Assembly: GCA_013153635.1 (NCBI GenBank)
Contig: JAADDZ010000009.1
Coordinates: forward strand, 46,564 to 110,563
DNA from: Aquificota bacterium
GTDB taxonomy: Bacteria > Aquificota > Aquificia > Aquificales > Hydrogenothermaceae
Direction: 5' to 3'
Length of the DNA: 64,000 nucleotides
Position numbers and translations under genes: made by a program. The notes beneath the pieces are model-generated. The model saw nothing but the letters and a program-made list of their open reading frames with translations, had not been told where the DNA came from and made no database searches. How positions within the stretch are numbered: position 1 is the stretch's first letter; every line of letters starts with the position of its first letter. Shown one piece after another: positions 25,416-33,946 of the stretch.

Positions 25416-26789
25416 GTGAGAACAAACATTCTACGAAAAGAGGTAGAATCTCCTTTTGAGAATGATGAGATATTTTTTTCTACCACTGATTTAAAAGGTA
25501 TCATAAACTCTGGAAATGATGTTTTTGCACGGGTAAGTAAATATCCTATAGAAGAGATGATAGGTAAGCCTCACAATATTGTAAGACACCCAGACATGCC
25601 AAAAGTAGTATTTAAGTTACTTTGGGACTATATCCAAAGAGGAAAACCGATAGTAGCATACGTGAAAAATATGGCAAAAGATGGCAGTTATTACTGGGTT
25701 CTTGCGGTAGTCTCTCCTTTGTTCAATGAAGAAGGAGAAGTCTACAGATATATATCTATAAGAATAAAACCTACTTCTGATTTTTTCAAAACTATACAAA
25801 AGCTATACAAAGAACTTATAAAAGCAGAGTATTTAGGTGGTATAGAGGAGAGTAAAACTCTTTTGGAGCAAAAATTAAAGGAGTTAGGTTTTGATAGTTA
25901 TGATGATTTTATGAAAAAAGCTCTTGAGCTTGAACTAAAACAAAAAGGGTCTGTTTTGGAAAAACAGATAGACATATCAGAAATAGACAAGGATTTTATA
26001 GACCTATTTAATATGTACAAAATTTTTAAGAATATAGAGGTTACCTATCAGAATATATACGAGTTTTTATATTCATTTTCCAAAGTAGGGGCAACTATAA
26101 AAGAGAAAGCTCAAGACATATTGACTATCTCTGAAGATGTGAGACTTATCTCTCTAAATTCTTCTGTTGAGTCTTATAAGCTTGGTTCCCAAGGTAACTC
26201 CTTTTTTGTATTATCTACAGAGATGAGAAAAACAGCAGAAAAAAGTGGAAAGCTGACTCAAAAAATGGAAAATATCCTAAACGATACATTAAAAGATATA
26301 GATGATATGGTTTTTTACATGAATCTATCAAAGTTAGGTATATACATGATGAGTAATTTCCTTGCTGAAGTTTTAACGAGAGATGTACTTAATAGATTGA
26401 CTACTATAATGACTGATATTTTGGACAATTTTAGATTTGTATCTTATTATCTAAACAAATTGGACAGGATTTCTTCAGGGCTAAACAGTAGTTTAAGTGA
26501 AATATTAACGATAATCAATAGTGTAAATATCCTTATAAAGAGACTTCACTTTTTGTATTTAACAGGAATGGTAGAGTCAGCTCATCAAGTTAAAACAAGT
26601 TTTTCTCTTATCTTTACTCAAGTGAGTAATCTTGTAGAAAAAACAAAAGGTACTATAACAGAGTTAAGTATAGAGTTAAAAAATGTTCTAGAAGTGAACA
26701 AAAACTTAAATTCAGAACTAAAATCTATAATAAGCTTAACAAGAGATGTTAAAACCAAATTCGAGGAAGAGCAGTTTGTAGAAACTTAA
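25416..26789 (+). CDS. Soluble Aer-type PAS protein with degenerate chemoreceptor signalling region
   Basis: A 457-residue protein without membrane segments. Residues 15-125 form a PAS domain with the Aer-like block GKPHNIVRHPDMP and a KDGSYYWVLAVVSPL strand. A central helical region follows. LISLNSSVESYKLGSQGNSFFVLSTEMRKTAEKS near residue 245 resembles the methyl-accepting receptor helix that precedes the signalling tip, but the rest is not a standard hairpin. It may sense redox state through bound flavin or haem and act on chemotaxis or pilus motility. AAGGAG (25401-25406) supports the GTG start. Confidence 0.72.
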   Translation: MRTNILRKEVESPFENDEIFFSTTDLKGIINSGNDVFARVSKYPIEEMIGKPHNIVRHPDMPKVVFKLLWDYIQRGKPIVAYVKNMAKDGSYYWVLAVVSPLFNEEGEVYRYISIRIKPTSDFFKTIQKLYKELIKAEYLGGIEESKTLLEQKLKELGFDSYDDFMKKALELELKQKGSVLEKQIDISEIDKDFIDLFNMYKIFKNIEVTYQNIYEFLYSFSKVGATIKEKAQDILTISEDVRLISLNSSVESYKLGSQGNSFFVLSTEMRKTAEKSGKLTQKMENILNDTLKDIDDMVFYMNLSKLGIYMMSNFLAEVLTRDVLNRLTTIMTDILDNFRFVSYYLNKLDRISSGLNSSLSEILTIINSVNILIKRLHFLYLTGMVESAHQVKTSFSLIFTQVSNLVEKTKGTITELSIELKNVLEVNKNLNSELKSIISLTRDVKTKFEEEQFVET

Positions 26790-28624
26790 TCAGTTTCTAT
26801 TATTTGGTACTTTTTTATAAAGTTTTCATCTATCTTTATAATACCTTTTTTAGCTAATCTTGATATAACTTGTTTATCACAAAATACATCACTTGGCCAT
26901 TTTCTCTTGTATCCATCAATACTTGTTTTTACTGTAGCATCTATACCTATTATATCTTCTACCCATACATCATAAAGAGCATCTATGTTGTTAGTTATCC
27001 TCCATACAAGCATGTAAGGATTATCAAGGTCATTTTGATAATCATCAATAAATATAACTATTTTTAGATGGTCTTTTAATTTTTTTATTTTTTTAAAAAG
27101 TTCTCTCATTGGTTTTGATTTCTTGACTTTTACTACGGTTATAGGGTTAGGGGTATCTTTAAAAAACTGTTTTAGTTCTACTACAGAGCTGTCTAAAGAT
27201 TTGAATTTTTCCTCTAGTTCCTTGTCTTCTAAAACAGATAAGTTACTGTCGGTTATAGTACCGCTTTGAGTTACATCTATACCAAGTTTACCACCGACTA
27301 ACTCCTCATAACTAGCATGGTCTAACTGGTCTACGACACCTTGAGTTATGAGTATATTTTCAGGGGTTAACCTATTTAAAACATAGTAAGCTAAACCTTT
27401 ATAATCTGTTAAATCAGGAGCATCTTTTTTTACAAAGATAGCGTGTTTTACAAAACTCATCTGTCCCACACCCCAAAAAGCATGCATTATTTGCTTGGCA
27501 TGTCCTTTATAAAGAGGATTTATCTTTGTCAGGATAAGATTGTGAAACACAGCATTTTCCGGCATATGGTAGTCCACTATATCTGGATTGGTAGTTTTTA
27601 GTAAAGGCAAAAATATCCGTTCTGTTGCCCACCCCATATATTTGTCCTCACAAGGAGGTTTTCCAACTACTGTTGCATAGTAGATAGCCTCTTTTTTTAT
27701 TGTTATAGCTTTTACATCGATGAGAGGAAACATCTCGATAGGAGTATAGTAACCTGTATGGTCTCCAAAGGGTCCCTCTGGGACTAAGATGTCTGGGTTT
27801 ACTTCCCCCTCTATTATAATGTCAGCATCTTCAGGTACATACAAATCGTTGGTTATACACTTTACAAGTTTTGCTGGTTTTTTTCTTATAAATCCATAAA
27901 GGAGCAACTCAAAAATTCCATATGGCATAGGAGCTTGTCCACACCAAGTATACAAAGGGTCTCCACCTATAGCTATAGCTACAGGCATCTTTTTTCCGTA
28001 TCTTTTATATTCATGAAAAAAATGATTTGCATCTTTATGAACTTGCCAATGAGCTATAAGCTGATTATGAGATAGTTTTTGTAACCTATACATTCCTACA
28101 TTTGATATACTTGCATCTAAACTTTGGGTATAAATCTGTCCTGCAGTTATGAATTTTCCTGCATCTTTAGACCAAGTTTTCAGTATAGGAATCTTATCTA
28201 GATTTACCTCATTTCCAAGATAGTGAACCTGCCTAAAGGTACTCTTTTTATTTTTTCTTTTTGGGAAAACACTCTTTAATTGAAAAAGTTTTTTAAAAGA
28301 GGAGATTTTTTCTTGTATATTAGTAGGAGGCTTTATTTTCAAAATCTGCTCTATCTCTTTAGCAATATCATCTGGGTGTTTTCCAAAAATAACCTCTGTC
28401 ATATCAAAACCAGCAAACAGATTCATCACCACAGGTATGTTGTACTTTCTATCTTCCAAACTATCTATAGGATTTGTAAACAGAAGGACGTTAGGTTTTT
28501 CTTTTTTGATTTCTATATATGCGATATGTGGAATCTCAAGGTTCACATCTAAAGGTTCATCAAAAACTTTCAATCTACCTTTTTGTTTTGCAATTTCTAA
28601 AAACATTTTTAAATCCATGCTCAT
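26786..28624 (-). CDS. UbiD-family decarboxylase, probable MqnL of menaquinone synthesis
   Basis: A 612-residue protein with the UbiD layout: VGMYRLQKLSHNQLIAHWQVHKDA near residue 175, IAIGGDP, then VPEGPFGDHTGYYTP near residue 285, which carries the catalytic Glu/Asp network around prenylated FMN. HAFWGVGQMSFVKH lies near residue 385. It decarboxylates aromatic quinone precursors and needs a UbiX-type flavin prenyltransferase made elsewhere. Assignment to the futalosine branch is inferred from the mqnP-like gene at 3168. Its 3' end overlaps the PAS gene by 4 bases. Confidence 0.88.
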   Translation of the reverse strand: MSMDLKMFLEIAKQKGRLKVFDEPLDVNLEIPHIAYIEIKKEKPNVLLFTNPIDSLEDRKYNIPVVMNLFAGFDMTEVIFGKHPDDIAKEIEQILKIKPPTNIQEKISSFKKLFQLKSVFPKRKNKKSTFRQVHYLGNEVNLDKIPILKTWSKDAGKFITAGQIYTQSLDASISNVGMYRLQKLSHNQLIAHWQVHKDANHFFHEYKRYGKKMPVAIAIGGDPLYTWCGQAPMPYGIFELLLYGFIRKKPAKLVKCITNDLYVPEDADIIIEGEVNPDILVPEGPFGDHTGYYTPIEMFPLIDVKAITIKKEAIYYATVVGKPPCEDKYMGWATERIFLPLLKTTNPDIVDYHMPENAVFHNLILTKINPLYKGHAKQIMHAFWGVGQMSFVKHAIFVKKDAPDLTDYKGLAYYVLNRLTPENILITQGVVDQLDHASYEELVGGKLGIDVTQSGTITDSNLSVLEDKELEEKFKSLDSSVVELKQFFKDTPNPITVVKVKKSKPMRELFKKIKKLKDHLKIVIFIDDYQNDLDNPYMLVWRITNNIDALYDVWVEDIIGIDATVKTSIDGYKRKWPSDVFCDKQVISRLAKKGIIKIDENFIKKYQIIETD

Positions 28625-28715
28625 AATTTTACACGATTAGATATGTTATCTTACGAAAAAAGTTTATATAAGCGGATTTTACTAAGATTTTCTTATTACT
28701 TTTATATAAAAAAAC

Positions 28716-28743
28716 TTGACAATGAATATTTAAGATTTATACT
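28716..28743 (+). promoter_or_regulatory. Promoter of the unknown 230-residue protein
   Basis: TTGACA (28716-28721), a 16-base spacer and TATACT (28738-28743). A downstream TATAAT (28743-28748) overlaps but would give a 21-base spacer. Confidence 0.65.
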
Positions 28744-28788
28744 ATAATACAGAGCTAAGCGAAACAGATGATAATGGAGGGGTACACA

Positions 28789-29481
28789 GTGGATTTATAC
28801 CAGTTGAGAGAGTTACAGGCTATACACACTCTCGTATTTGAGACACTGGGACAACCAGAAAAAGAAAGAGAATTCAAACTAAAATCTCTAAAAAGATGGG
28901 GCTTTGACTTACTTTTTGGTAAAAAAGCTGGGAAAGCTACATTTTTCACTTGTGAATCTGGAAAACGAGAGAAAGGGGAAAAATACAAAGAAAATGATGT
29001 ACATTACGAAGTTGAAGAAATCATAAATGAACTTCCTAAAAACAAAAAGATATATGCCCACATAGAGATGATAAATGGACGAGCTTATCTAGTTGCTGAC
29101 CTAAGAGAAAGAGAAGAAAATATAGAGATTCTTCGTGTTCCTGCTGGGTCTATACTTCTTGCATACTTCAAAAAACACAGACTACATCACCTTATACAGT
29201 CCCTAAAAAATGTAGGTACTGCTTCAGAACTTGTAAAACAGAGAGGTCAAGAAGGTAAACCAGTACCTTACGAAAATCTTCCTAATGTAGCTAGAAGATT
29301 CCTAAGAGGAGCAAAAGATGTAGAAGAAAATGCAGGATTTGGGAGGGTTGCTCTTTCTTACTGGGGAGAAAACAAAGACAAAGATGCTAGATTTAGAGTA
29401 TCATGGTTATTACCTACTATTGCGCTTTTTGATATAAACATAGCAGAAAAAGCTGACAAGCTTCTTTCTGCTTTTAAATAG
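28789..29481 (+). CDS. Protein of unknown function upstream of the prefoldin genes
   Basis: A GTG at 28789 preceded by GGAGGGG (28776-28782) is the likely start, giving 230 residues. I do not recognise a family. The protein is soluble, Lys/Glu-rich and mixed alpha/beta. Visible blocks are [40 protein letters not shown], and an Arg-rich [11 protein letters not shown] segment. It has a consensus-like promoter of its own and is followed by a structured 240-base gap and two prefoldin-like genes. Whether it belongs to that chaperone set is open. Confidence 0.7.
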   Translation: MDLYQLRELQAIHTLVFETLGQPEKEREFKLKSLKRWGFDLLFGKKAGKATFFTCESGKREKGEKYKENDVHYEVEEIINELPKNKKIYAHIEMINGRAYLVADLREREENIEILRVPAGSILLAYFKKHRLHHLIQSLKNVGTASELVKQRGQEGKPVPYENLPNVARRFLRGAKDVEENAGFGRVALSYWGENKDKDARFRVSWLLPTIALFDINIAEKADKLLSAFK

Positions 29482-29721
29482 AGCTGGGGAGGTTTATTAG
29501 GGGATGCTTCTTCTCAGCTGTTCGCCTTTTATCTTTAGCCGGGGAGGATTTCCAACATACCAAAAAGGAAATCCGTTCCTCCCCGGAATAAAAACAGACA
29601 AAGACAATCGAAGTTTTGCATCTTCGTTTTATCAGCCTTTATTTAGTAATATAAAAATTTACAAAAATCTGTATTTTCTTTTAGAGAAAAAATTTATCTA
29701 AATAAAAAGGAGGGTACAAAA
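29482..29721 (+). other. Structured intergenic region before the prefoldin genes
   Basis: This gap holds two strong hairpins and no credible gene. The first pairs AGCTGGGGAG with CTTCTCAGCT. The second has an outer CCGGGGAGG / CCTCCCCGG stem and an inner ATTTCC / GGAAAT stem with a 3' bulge. Both 5' arms share the direct repeat GCYGGGGAGG. No U-run follows either hairpin, so they are not ordinary terminators. A regulatory leader, an mRNA-stabilising element or a small RNA is possible. Confidence 0.6.
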
Positions 29722-30162
29722 ATGGCAAAAAGAAAAACAAAGGACACACCAAAAGTATCTTTAGAGGAGCTAAACAGAGAGCTAAGAGGATACATAGCTC
29801 AAATAGAAGCTCTTAGAACAGAGATAGCCGCAATAGATACAGCGATTGCAGACCTACGAGCGGTAATAAAGACAATCAATAACATCAAAGACCTTGGAAA
29901 AGGTAAAAACATCTTGATTCCTATAGGAGCTATAGCCCAGATAGAAGCCAAGATAGAAGAACCAGATAAAGTAGTTGTCAGTATAGGAAACGGTATATCC
30001 GCAGAATTGAGTGTAGAAGAAGCTCTAGCTCAAATCGCCAAAGAAATAGCTACACTACAGGCTCTTAGAAGAGCTTTAGAAGAAGCGATAGTAGAAGCTT
30101 ATGCGAAAACAGAGGAGCTACTGGAGAAAACAAAGGCTTTAGGGGCAGAAGAAGGCAAATAA
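29722..30162 (+). CDS. Prefoldin alpha-like subunit
   Basis: A 146-residue coiled-coil protein with the alpha-prefoldin plan. Helix 1 covers about residues 12-52; four short strands follow (NILIPIG, IAQIEAKIEE, KVVVSIGNG, SAELS; about 72-102); helix 2 runs to about residue 142. The central VSIGNG turn and SVEEALAQIAKEI helix start are typical. Prefoldin is a jellyfish-shaped holdase of archaea and eukaryotes; finding it in a bacterial setting suggests transfer from archaea. The AAGGAGGG ribosome-binding site is strong. It sits 13 bases before a beta-like gene. Confidence 0.82.
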   Translation: MAKRKTKDTPKVSLEELNRELRGYIAQIEALRTEIAAIDTAIADLRAVIKTINNIKDLGKGKNILIPIGAIAQIEAKIEEPDKVVVSIGNGISAELSVEEALAQIAKEIATLQALRRALEEAIVEAYAKTEELLEKTKALGAEEGK

Positions 30163-30175
30163 GGAGGAAAATCTT

Positions 30176-30391
30176 ATGGAAGATAAAACCAAGGAGATAG
30201 AAGCTCTACAGACCTTAAAAAAAGAACTCGAAGATACCTTAAGTGTAGTTCAGGAGCTAGAAGGAGCAAGGAGGTTTTTTTACAATACAGGTACTATATG
30301 TATAGAGATGAACAAAGAGGAAATAATAGAGTTAGTTAAAACAGAAATAGAAGAAATAGAAAATATGATAAAAGAACTAGAAACCAAATAA
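30176..30391 (+). CDS. Miniature prefoldin beta-like subunit
   Basis: Only 71 residues, against about 115-120 for archaeal beta prefoldin. Two short helices (about 3-30 and 45-70) flank a single hairpin, RRFFYNTGTICIEMNKEEII, which resembles the beta-prefoldin hairpin and the start of its second helix. The tentacle coiled coils would be shortened by about half or more. It follows the alpha-like gene by 13 bases with AAGGAGG upstream, so the pair could form an alpha2-beta4-like complex with short arms. Function is inferred. Confidence 0.7.
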   Translation: MEDKTKEIEALQTLKKELEDTLSVVQELEGARRFFYNTGTICIEMNKEEIIELVKTEIEEIENMIKELETK

Positions 30392-30418
30392 AAATAAAAT
30401 AAAAGGAGGTCAGGCAGT

Positions 30419-31309
30419 ATGAAAAAAATACTTAGTATCTTAGTAGCAACCGTTTTATCTATATCAATATCATTTTCACAAAGCTCTGATAAAAGTCAAA
30501 CTACAGAGCAATTGATGGAAACAGCAGGGAAAAGAAGTGTAGAGAAAGTAAAGGCAGGAGAGATAGAGAAGGTAATCCAAGAAGCTTTAGCAGTTTTCCA
30601 AAAGTCCCAACAGCTCCTATTTCAGTTAACTCACAATCAGATAGACCAAGCTAAAAAAACTGTAAAAGAGATACAACAGAGATTGGAAAAACTAGACAAA
30701 CAGTACAAAGGAAAAATCGATAAACTCCCTATACAAGTAGTTATAATAGAAGTAGATGGTATAGATGACATAGAGTTAGCTGAAAAACTCAAGAAAGAAG
30801 CAAAAAAACTGTTAGAAGAAAATGATGTACCTTCTGCTAGAGATATACTAAATGCTCTTAGAAATGAGATAGTAATTGAAACTCACTATCTACCTTTAGA
30901 AATATACAAAGACACAATAGACCTTGTAGCTAAATTTTTAGAAAAAAATAATATTCCAAAAGCTGTAGAAGCATTGAATATAGCTTTAGGTACTATCGAA
31001 ATAGAGCAAACAATCATACCAAAACCTATCGCAGAAGCCGTATTGCTAGTACAAGATGCAAAAGCAATCTTCAAAGAAGATAAAAAATCAGCTCTACAAC
31101 TGTTAGAAGAGGCAAAAAGAAAACTAAAACTCGCAAAAGCTCTTGGTTATATAAGAACTGAAAAAGAGATAGAGCCTCTAATAAAAGAGATAGAAAAACT
31201 TGAAAAACAGATTAGAAAAGAAACTGCTGAAAAAGTTCTATTCGAAAGTCTAGAAAAGAAAATAAAACAGACTCAAGAAAAAGCTACAGAAACAAAACAA
31301 AGAAAATAA
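30419..31309 (+). CDS. YfdX family periplasmic protein
   Basis: A 296-residue protein. Residues 1-20 are a signal peptide (MKKILSILVATVLSISISFS). The rest is helical and matches YfdX: a first AL/KAG-rich helical region, LPIQVVIIEVDGIDD, ARDILNALRNEIVIETHYLPLEIYKDTIDLVAKFLEKN, then a final Lys/Glu coiled tail. Enterobacterial YfdX is acid- and stress-related with chaperone-like behaviour. The gene is 27 bases after the prefoldin-beta-like ORF with AAGGAGGT upstream, so a periplasmic chaperone is co-expressed with cytosolic prefoldins. Confidence 0.78.
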   Translation: MKKILSILVATVLSISISFSQSSDKSQTTEQLMETAGKRSVEKVKAGEIEKVIQEALAVFQKSQQLLFQLTHNQIDQAKKTVKEIQQRLEKLDKQYKGKIDKLPIQVVIIEVDGIDDIELAEKLKKEAKKLLEENDVPSARDILNALRNEIVIETHYLPLEIYKDTIDLVAKFLEKNNIPKAVEALNIALGTIEIEQTIIPKPIAEAVLLVQDAKAIFKEDKKSALQLLEEAKRKLKLAKALGYIRTEKEIEPLIKEIEKLEKQIRKETAEKVLFESLEKKIKQTQEKATETKQRK

Positions 31310-31325
31310 TCTGTAGCTTATCACT

Positions 31326-31347
31326 GGGGGGGTTATCCCCCTTTTTT
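31326..31347 (+). terminator. Terminator of the prefoldin-yfdX operon
   Basis: GGGGG (31328-31332), TTAT loop, CCCCC (31337-31341), then TTTTTT. It overlaps the 3' end of metF on the other strand by two bases. Confidence 0.85.
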
Positions 31348-32221
31348 ATAAAAGATGTTTTATATTTTCGTAGATTTGGATAGTTGCGTCAGACTTATTT
31401 AGTGTATAAAAATGAAGACCTTTTACCCCATGCTCCAACAGGTCAATACACTGTTTTGTAGCATACTCAATACCTACCTTTTTAACTTCTTCTGGTTTAT
31501 TCTCTACCGCTTCTAATCTCTTTACTAGTTCTTCTGGTATTGTAGCTCCACACATAAGTGCAAACTTTCTTATCTGTTTGAAGTTGGTTATCGGCATGAT
31601 TCCCGGAATGATAGGAATGTCTATTCCTTCTTTTGATACTTTTTCTAAAAAGTCATAGAAAAATCTATTATCAAAAAACATTTGAGTAATTGCAAATTCT
31701 GCTCCAGCTTCGACTTTTTTCTTAAAGAAGAATATATCTCTTTCTAGGTTAGGACTCTCTGGGTGTCCTTCTGGATAGGCGGCGGTAGCGATACAAAAGT
31801 GATTTCCAAAGTTTTCTTTTATGAGTTGTATCAGCTCAACTGCGAATTTACAGCTATCTTTTGGTATCTCAAAATCTTTTATATCAGCAGGAATATCTCC
31901 TCTTAGGGCTAATATATTTTCTATTCCTATCTTTTTGTAGTCTGTTAGTATTTCTAATATTTCTTCTTTTGTATGTCCTATACATGTAAGGTGAGCCATC
32001 ACAGTGAGGTTTGTTTTTTCATGTATCTTTTTCACAATGTTTCTAGTTCTATCTCTTGTACTTCCACCTGCTCCGTATGTAACTGATACAAAAGTAGGAT
32101 TTAGTGATTCTAACTCTCTTATGGTATTGAACAACTGGTTTTCTGCTTGTGAATTTTTGGGAGGGAAGAACTCAAAAGAGATGCTCTTATTTACCTGTTT
32201 AAGGATATTCGAGATTTTCAT
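31346..32221 (-). CDS. metF: 5,10-methylenetetrahydrofolate reductase
   Basis: A 291-residue TIM-barrel flavoprotein of normal bacterial length. The signature blocks are SFEFFPPKN near residue 15, [15 protein letters not shown] near residue 47, [21 protein letters not shown], and [16 protein letters not shown] near residue 180. It reduces methylene-THF to methyl-THF for methionine synthesis. It lies downstream of the ferredoxin gene after a hairpin, so electrons may come from a ferredoxin-like donor, but that is speculation. Confidence 0.96.
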   Translation of the reverse strand: MKISNILKQVNKSISFEFFPPKNSQAENQLFNTIRELESLNPTFVSVTYGAGGSTRDRTRNIVKKIHEKTNLTVMAHLTCIGHTKEEILEILTDYKKIGIENILALRGDIPADIKDFEIPKDSCKFAVELIQLIKENFGNHFCIATAAYPEGHPESPNLERDIFFFKKKVEAGAEFAITQMFFDNRFFYDFLEKVSKEGIDIPIIPGIMPITNFKQIRKFALMCGATIPEELVKRLEAVENKPEEVKKVGIEYATKQCIDLLEHGVKGLHFYTLNKSDATIQIYENIKHLL

Positions 32222-32241
32222 GCTATATAGTATAACTTATA

Positions 32242-32270
32242 AAGATTAGGGGCTAAAGCCCCAAAATCTT
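32242..32270 (-). terminator. Hairpin at the end of the ferredoxin gene
   Basis: A nested stem: AAGATT/AATCTT outside and GGGGC/GCCCC inside a TAAA loop. On the minus strand it spans the ferredoxin stop codon and is followed by TAATCTTTAT, a weak U-tract, so it may act as a leaky terminator before metF. Confidence 0.6.
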
Positions 32271-32613
32271 ACATACCACCCGGCATACCCGGCATACCCG
32301 GAGGTTTACCTTTTGATGTGACAAGCCTTTCTACAGGCTCTCCTCCAATAATGTGTTTTTCTATGATTTCTGGTACATCTTCCGGTTTTACATTACCATA
32401 CCAAACAGCGTCAGGATATACCACTACAGTAGGTCCTAACATACAAGGACCTAGACAGCCAGTAGGGGTAACAGCCATTTTTTCAAAAAGATTTTTATTC
32501 ATCATCTCTTCTTGGAATTTCATAAAAATTTGGTCTGAACCTTGAGCGCCACAAGACGGCATGCCCGGGGGCTTCTTTTGCAAACATACAAAAACATGAC
32601 GAAACTCTGCCAT
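32269..32613 (-). CDS. Thioredoxin-like [2Fe-2S] ferredoxin
   Basis: A 114-residue protein matching the thioredoxin-fold ferredoxins first known from Aquifex. Cluster ligands are Cys10, Cys21, Cys53 and Cys57 (CLQKKPPGMPSC, and GCLGPC). The loop KPPGMP between the first two Cys recurs in the C-terminal tail, which ends in a PGMPGMPGGM run; that tail has no obvious role. It is cytosolic and a likely electron carrier. GGAGGT precedes the ATG. Confidence 0.9.
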   Translation of the reverse strand: MAEFRHVFVCLQKKPPGMPSCGAQGSDQIFMKFQEEMMNKNLFEKMAVTPTGCLGPCMLGPTVVVYPDAVWYGNVKPEDVPEIIEKHIIGGEPVERLVTSKGKPPGMPGMPGGM

Positions 32614-32692
32614 ATAACTTTACCTCCGTTTCTTTTTATATTTCACTATTTTAAAAGGTTCGTGTAAAAACTAAAAATGATTTTTATTATAG

Positions 32693-33856
32693 TTATCTTA
32701 GGATTTCTTCTATTTTGGTTATGTATGCATCAGAAAATCCTAGCTTCTTTATTTTTTGGAGCATTTCTTGAGCTTCTTGTTTTGTTTTGTACAATCCACA
32801 GTAAATTATGAATTTTGTTTTATCTATATCTTTTATAAAACACTCATCTAGGTTTATCTGTTTTAGTACTCTTTTAGCTTTTTCTTCAGAGAATAGAGTG
32901 ATTGTTCTTACAGTATAAAATTTTTCTTTTGAGATAATTCCAGCTTTTTTGAATGCTATTATCCTTTCTTTAGCTAATTTTCCGTATTTTGTATTGAACT
33001 TTGATGCTTTTTTGTAATACTCCACAGCTTTTTTATAGCTTTTGTACTGCTCTTGAATAACTCCTAGCATATAATAAGCGTAATCTTTGTAATCTTTTTC
33101 TAATGTTAGAAGTTTATAATACCTTTCAGCTCTTATAAAATCTTTTTTCTTAAAGTAGTAATTAGCTAAAAATTCTATAATTTTTGGCGTTTTGAACGTT
33201 ATCTGTTCAAAGGTTTTTACAGCCATCTCTTCTTTTCCAAGTTTTATAAAAGCCAATCCTCTATAATAAAGAGCGTCATCTTTTTGTTCTGGTAGAAAGT
33301 TCTCTGGTCTTGCTGTAAGTCTTAGTACATCATAATAGTTGCCGAGTTTATAAGCCGCAAGAACTTTGAGCATGTTTATACTCTTTAGGTCTGGTAGAGC
33401 TATAAGCTTGTCCCACATCTTGTATTTGTAGTAGAGTTTTCCTAAGCTTTCGATGATTTTTTCTCTCTCTTTACCAGTGGTGAGAGGTAGCAATTTTTCT
33501 AAAACTTGTATAAGTTCTTGCTCTTTACCTTTTTCTTTTAGGAGTTTTGCTCCAAGTACGAGTATTTCCTTTTTTTCTTTTAGAGATATGTTTTCGTTGT
33601 CTAATGTTCTTATCAGCTGTAATAGTTTTTCATCATTCTTTGTAAAATAGTAAGAGCCTGCTAATATCTTTATAACTTTTTCTCTTTTTGGGTCGTCTTT
33701 TGGAGCCTTTTTTAGATATTCTTCAGCCTTTTGAGCGGCTATAGAGTAGACTTTGTCATTGTACGCGCCTTGTATCAAGAGTAACAACCTGTTTAGGTCT
33801 TCTTTTGCAAAAGCAAAGCTGAAAAAAAGCATCAGTATAAATAAAATCCTCATCAT
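32693..33856 (-). CDS. Secreted TPR-repeat protein with C-terminal SPOR-like domain
   Basis: The ATG at 33856 is preferred because it places a clean signal peptide (RILFILMLFFSFAFA) at the N-terminus; a GTG at 33886 would add ten residues. The 387-residue product has TPR-like helical repeats over about residues 20-290, for example DYAYYMLGVIQEQYKSYKKA. Its C-terminal 70 residues (FYTVRTITLF to the end) resemble a SPOR domain, which binds denuded peptidoglycan. A periplasmic envelope-assembly or division role is likely; no precise homologue is recognised. Confidence 0.75.
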   Translation of the reverse strand: MMRILFILMLFFSFAFAKEDLNRLLLLIQGAYNDKVYSIAAQKAEEYLKKAPKDDPKREKVIKILAGSYYFTKNDEKLLQLIRTLDNENISLKEKKEILVLGAKLLKEKGKEQELIQVLEKLLPLTTGKEREKIIESLGKLYYKYKMWDKLIALPDLKSINMLKVLAAYKLGNYYDVLRLTARPENFLPEQKDDALYYRGLAFIKLGKEEMAVKTFEQITFKTPKIIEFLANYYFKKKDFIRAERYYKLLTLEKDYKDYAYYMLGVIQEQYKSYKKAVEYYKKASKFNTKYGKLAKERIIAFKKAGIISKEKFYTVRTITLFSEEKAKRVLKQINLDECFIKDIDKTKFIIYCGLYKTKQEAQEMLQKIKKLGFSDAYITKIEEILR

Positions 33857-33946
33857 GTTTTTAATTATAACAGAACTTATAGACACAAAAAAAATGTAGA
33901 AATTTTAATCCTTTCTCTAAAAGGAGGTTTTTCCGAAAAAATTATT

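Noticed and set aside
28743-28748. TATAAT as the -10 of the 28789 gene
   Set aside because: It would need a 21-base spacer to TTGACA; the overlapping TATACT at 28738-28743 gives 16 bases and is preferred.
29504-29701. A 65-codon open frame between the unknown gene and the prefoldin genes
   Set aside because: It runs through both arms of the hairpins, has no ribosome-binding site and shows Cys/Phe/Lys composition of translated non-coding DNA.
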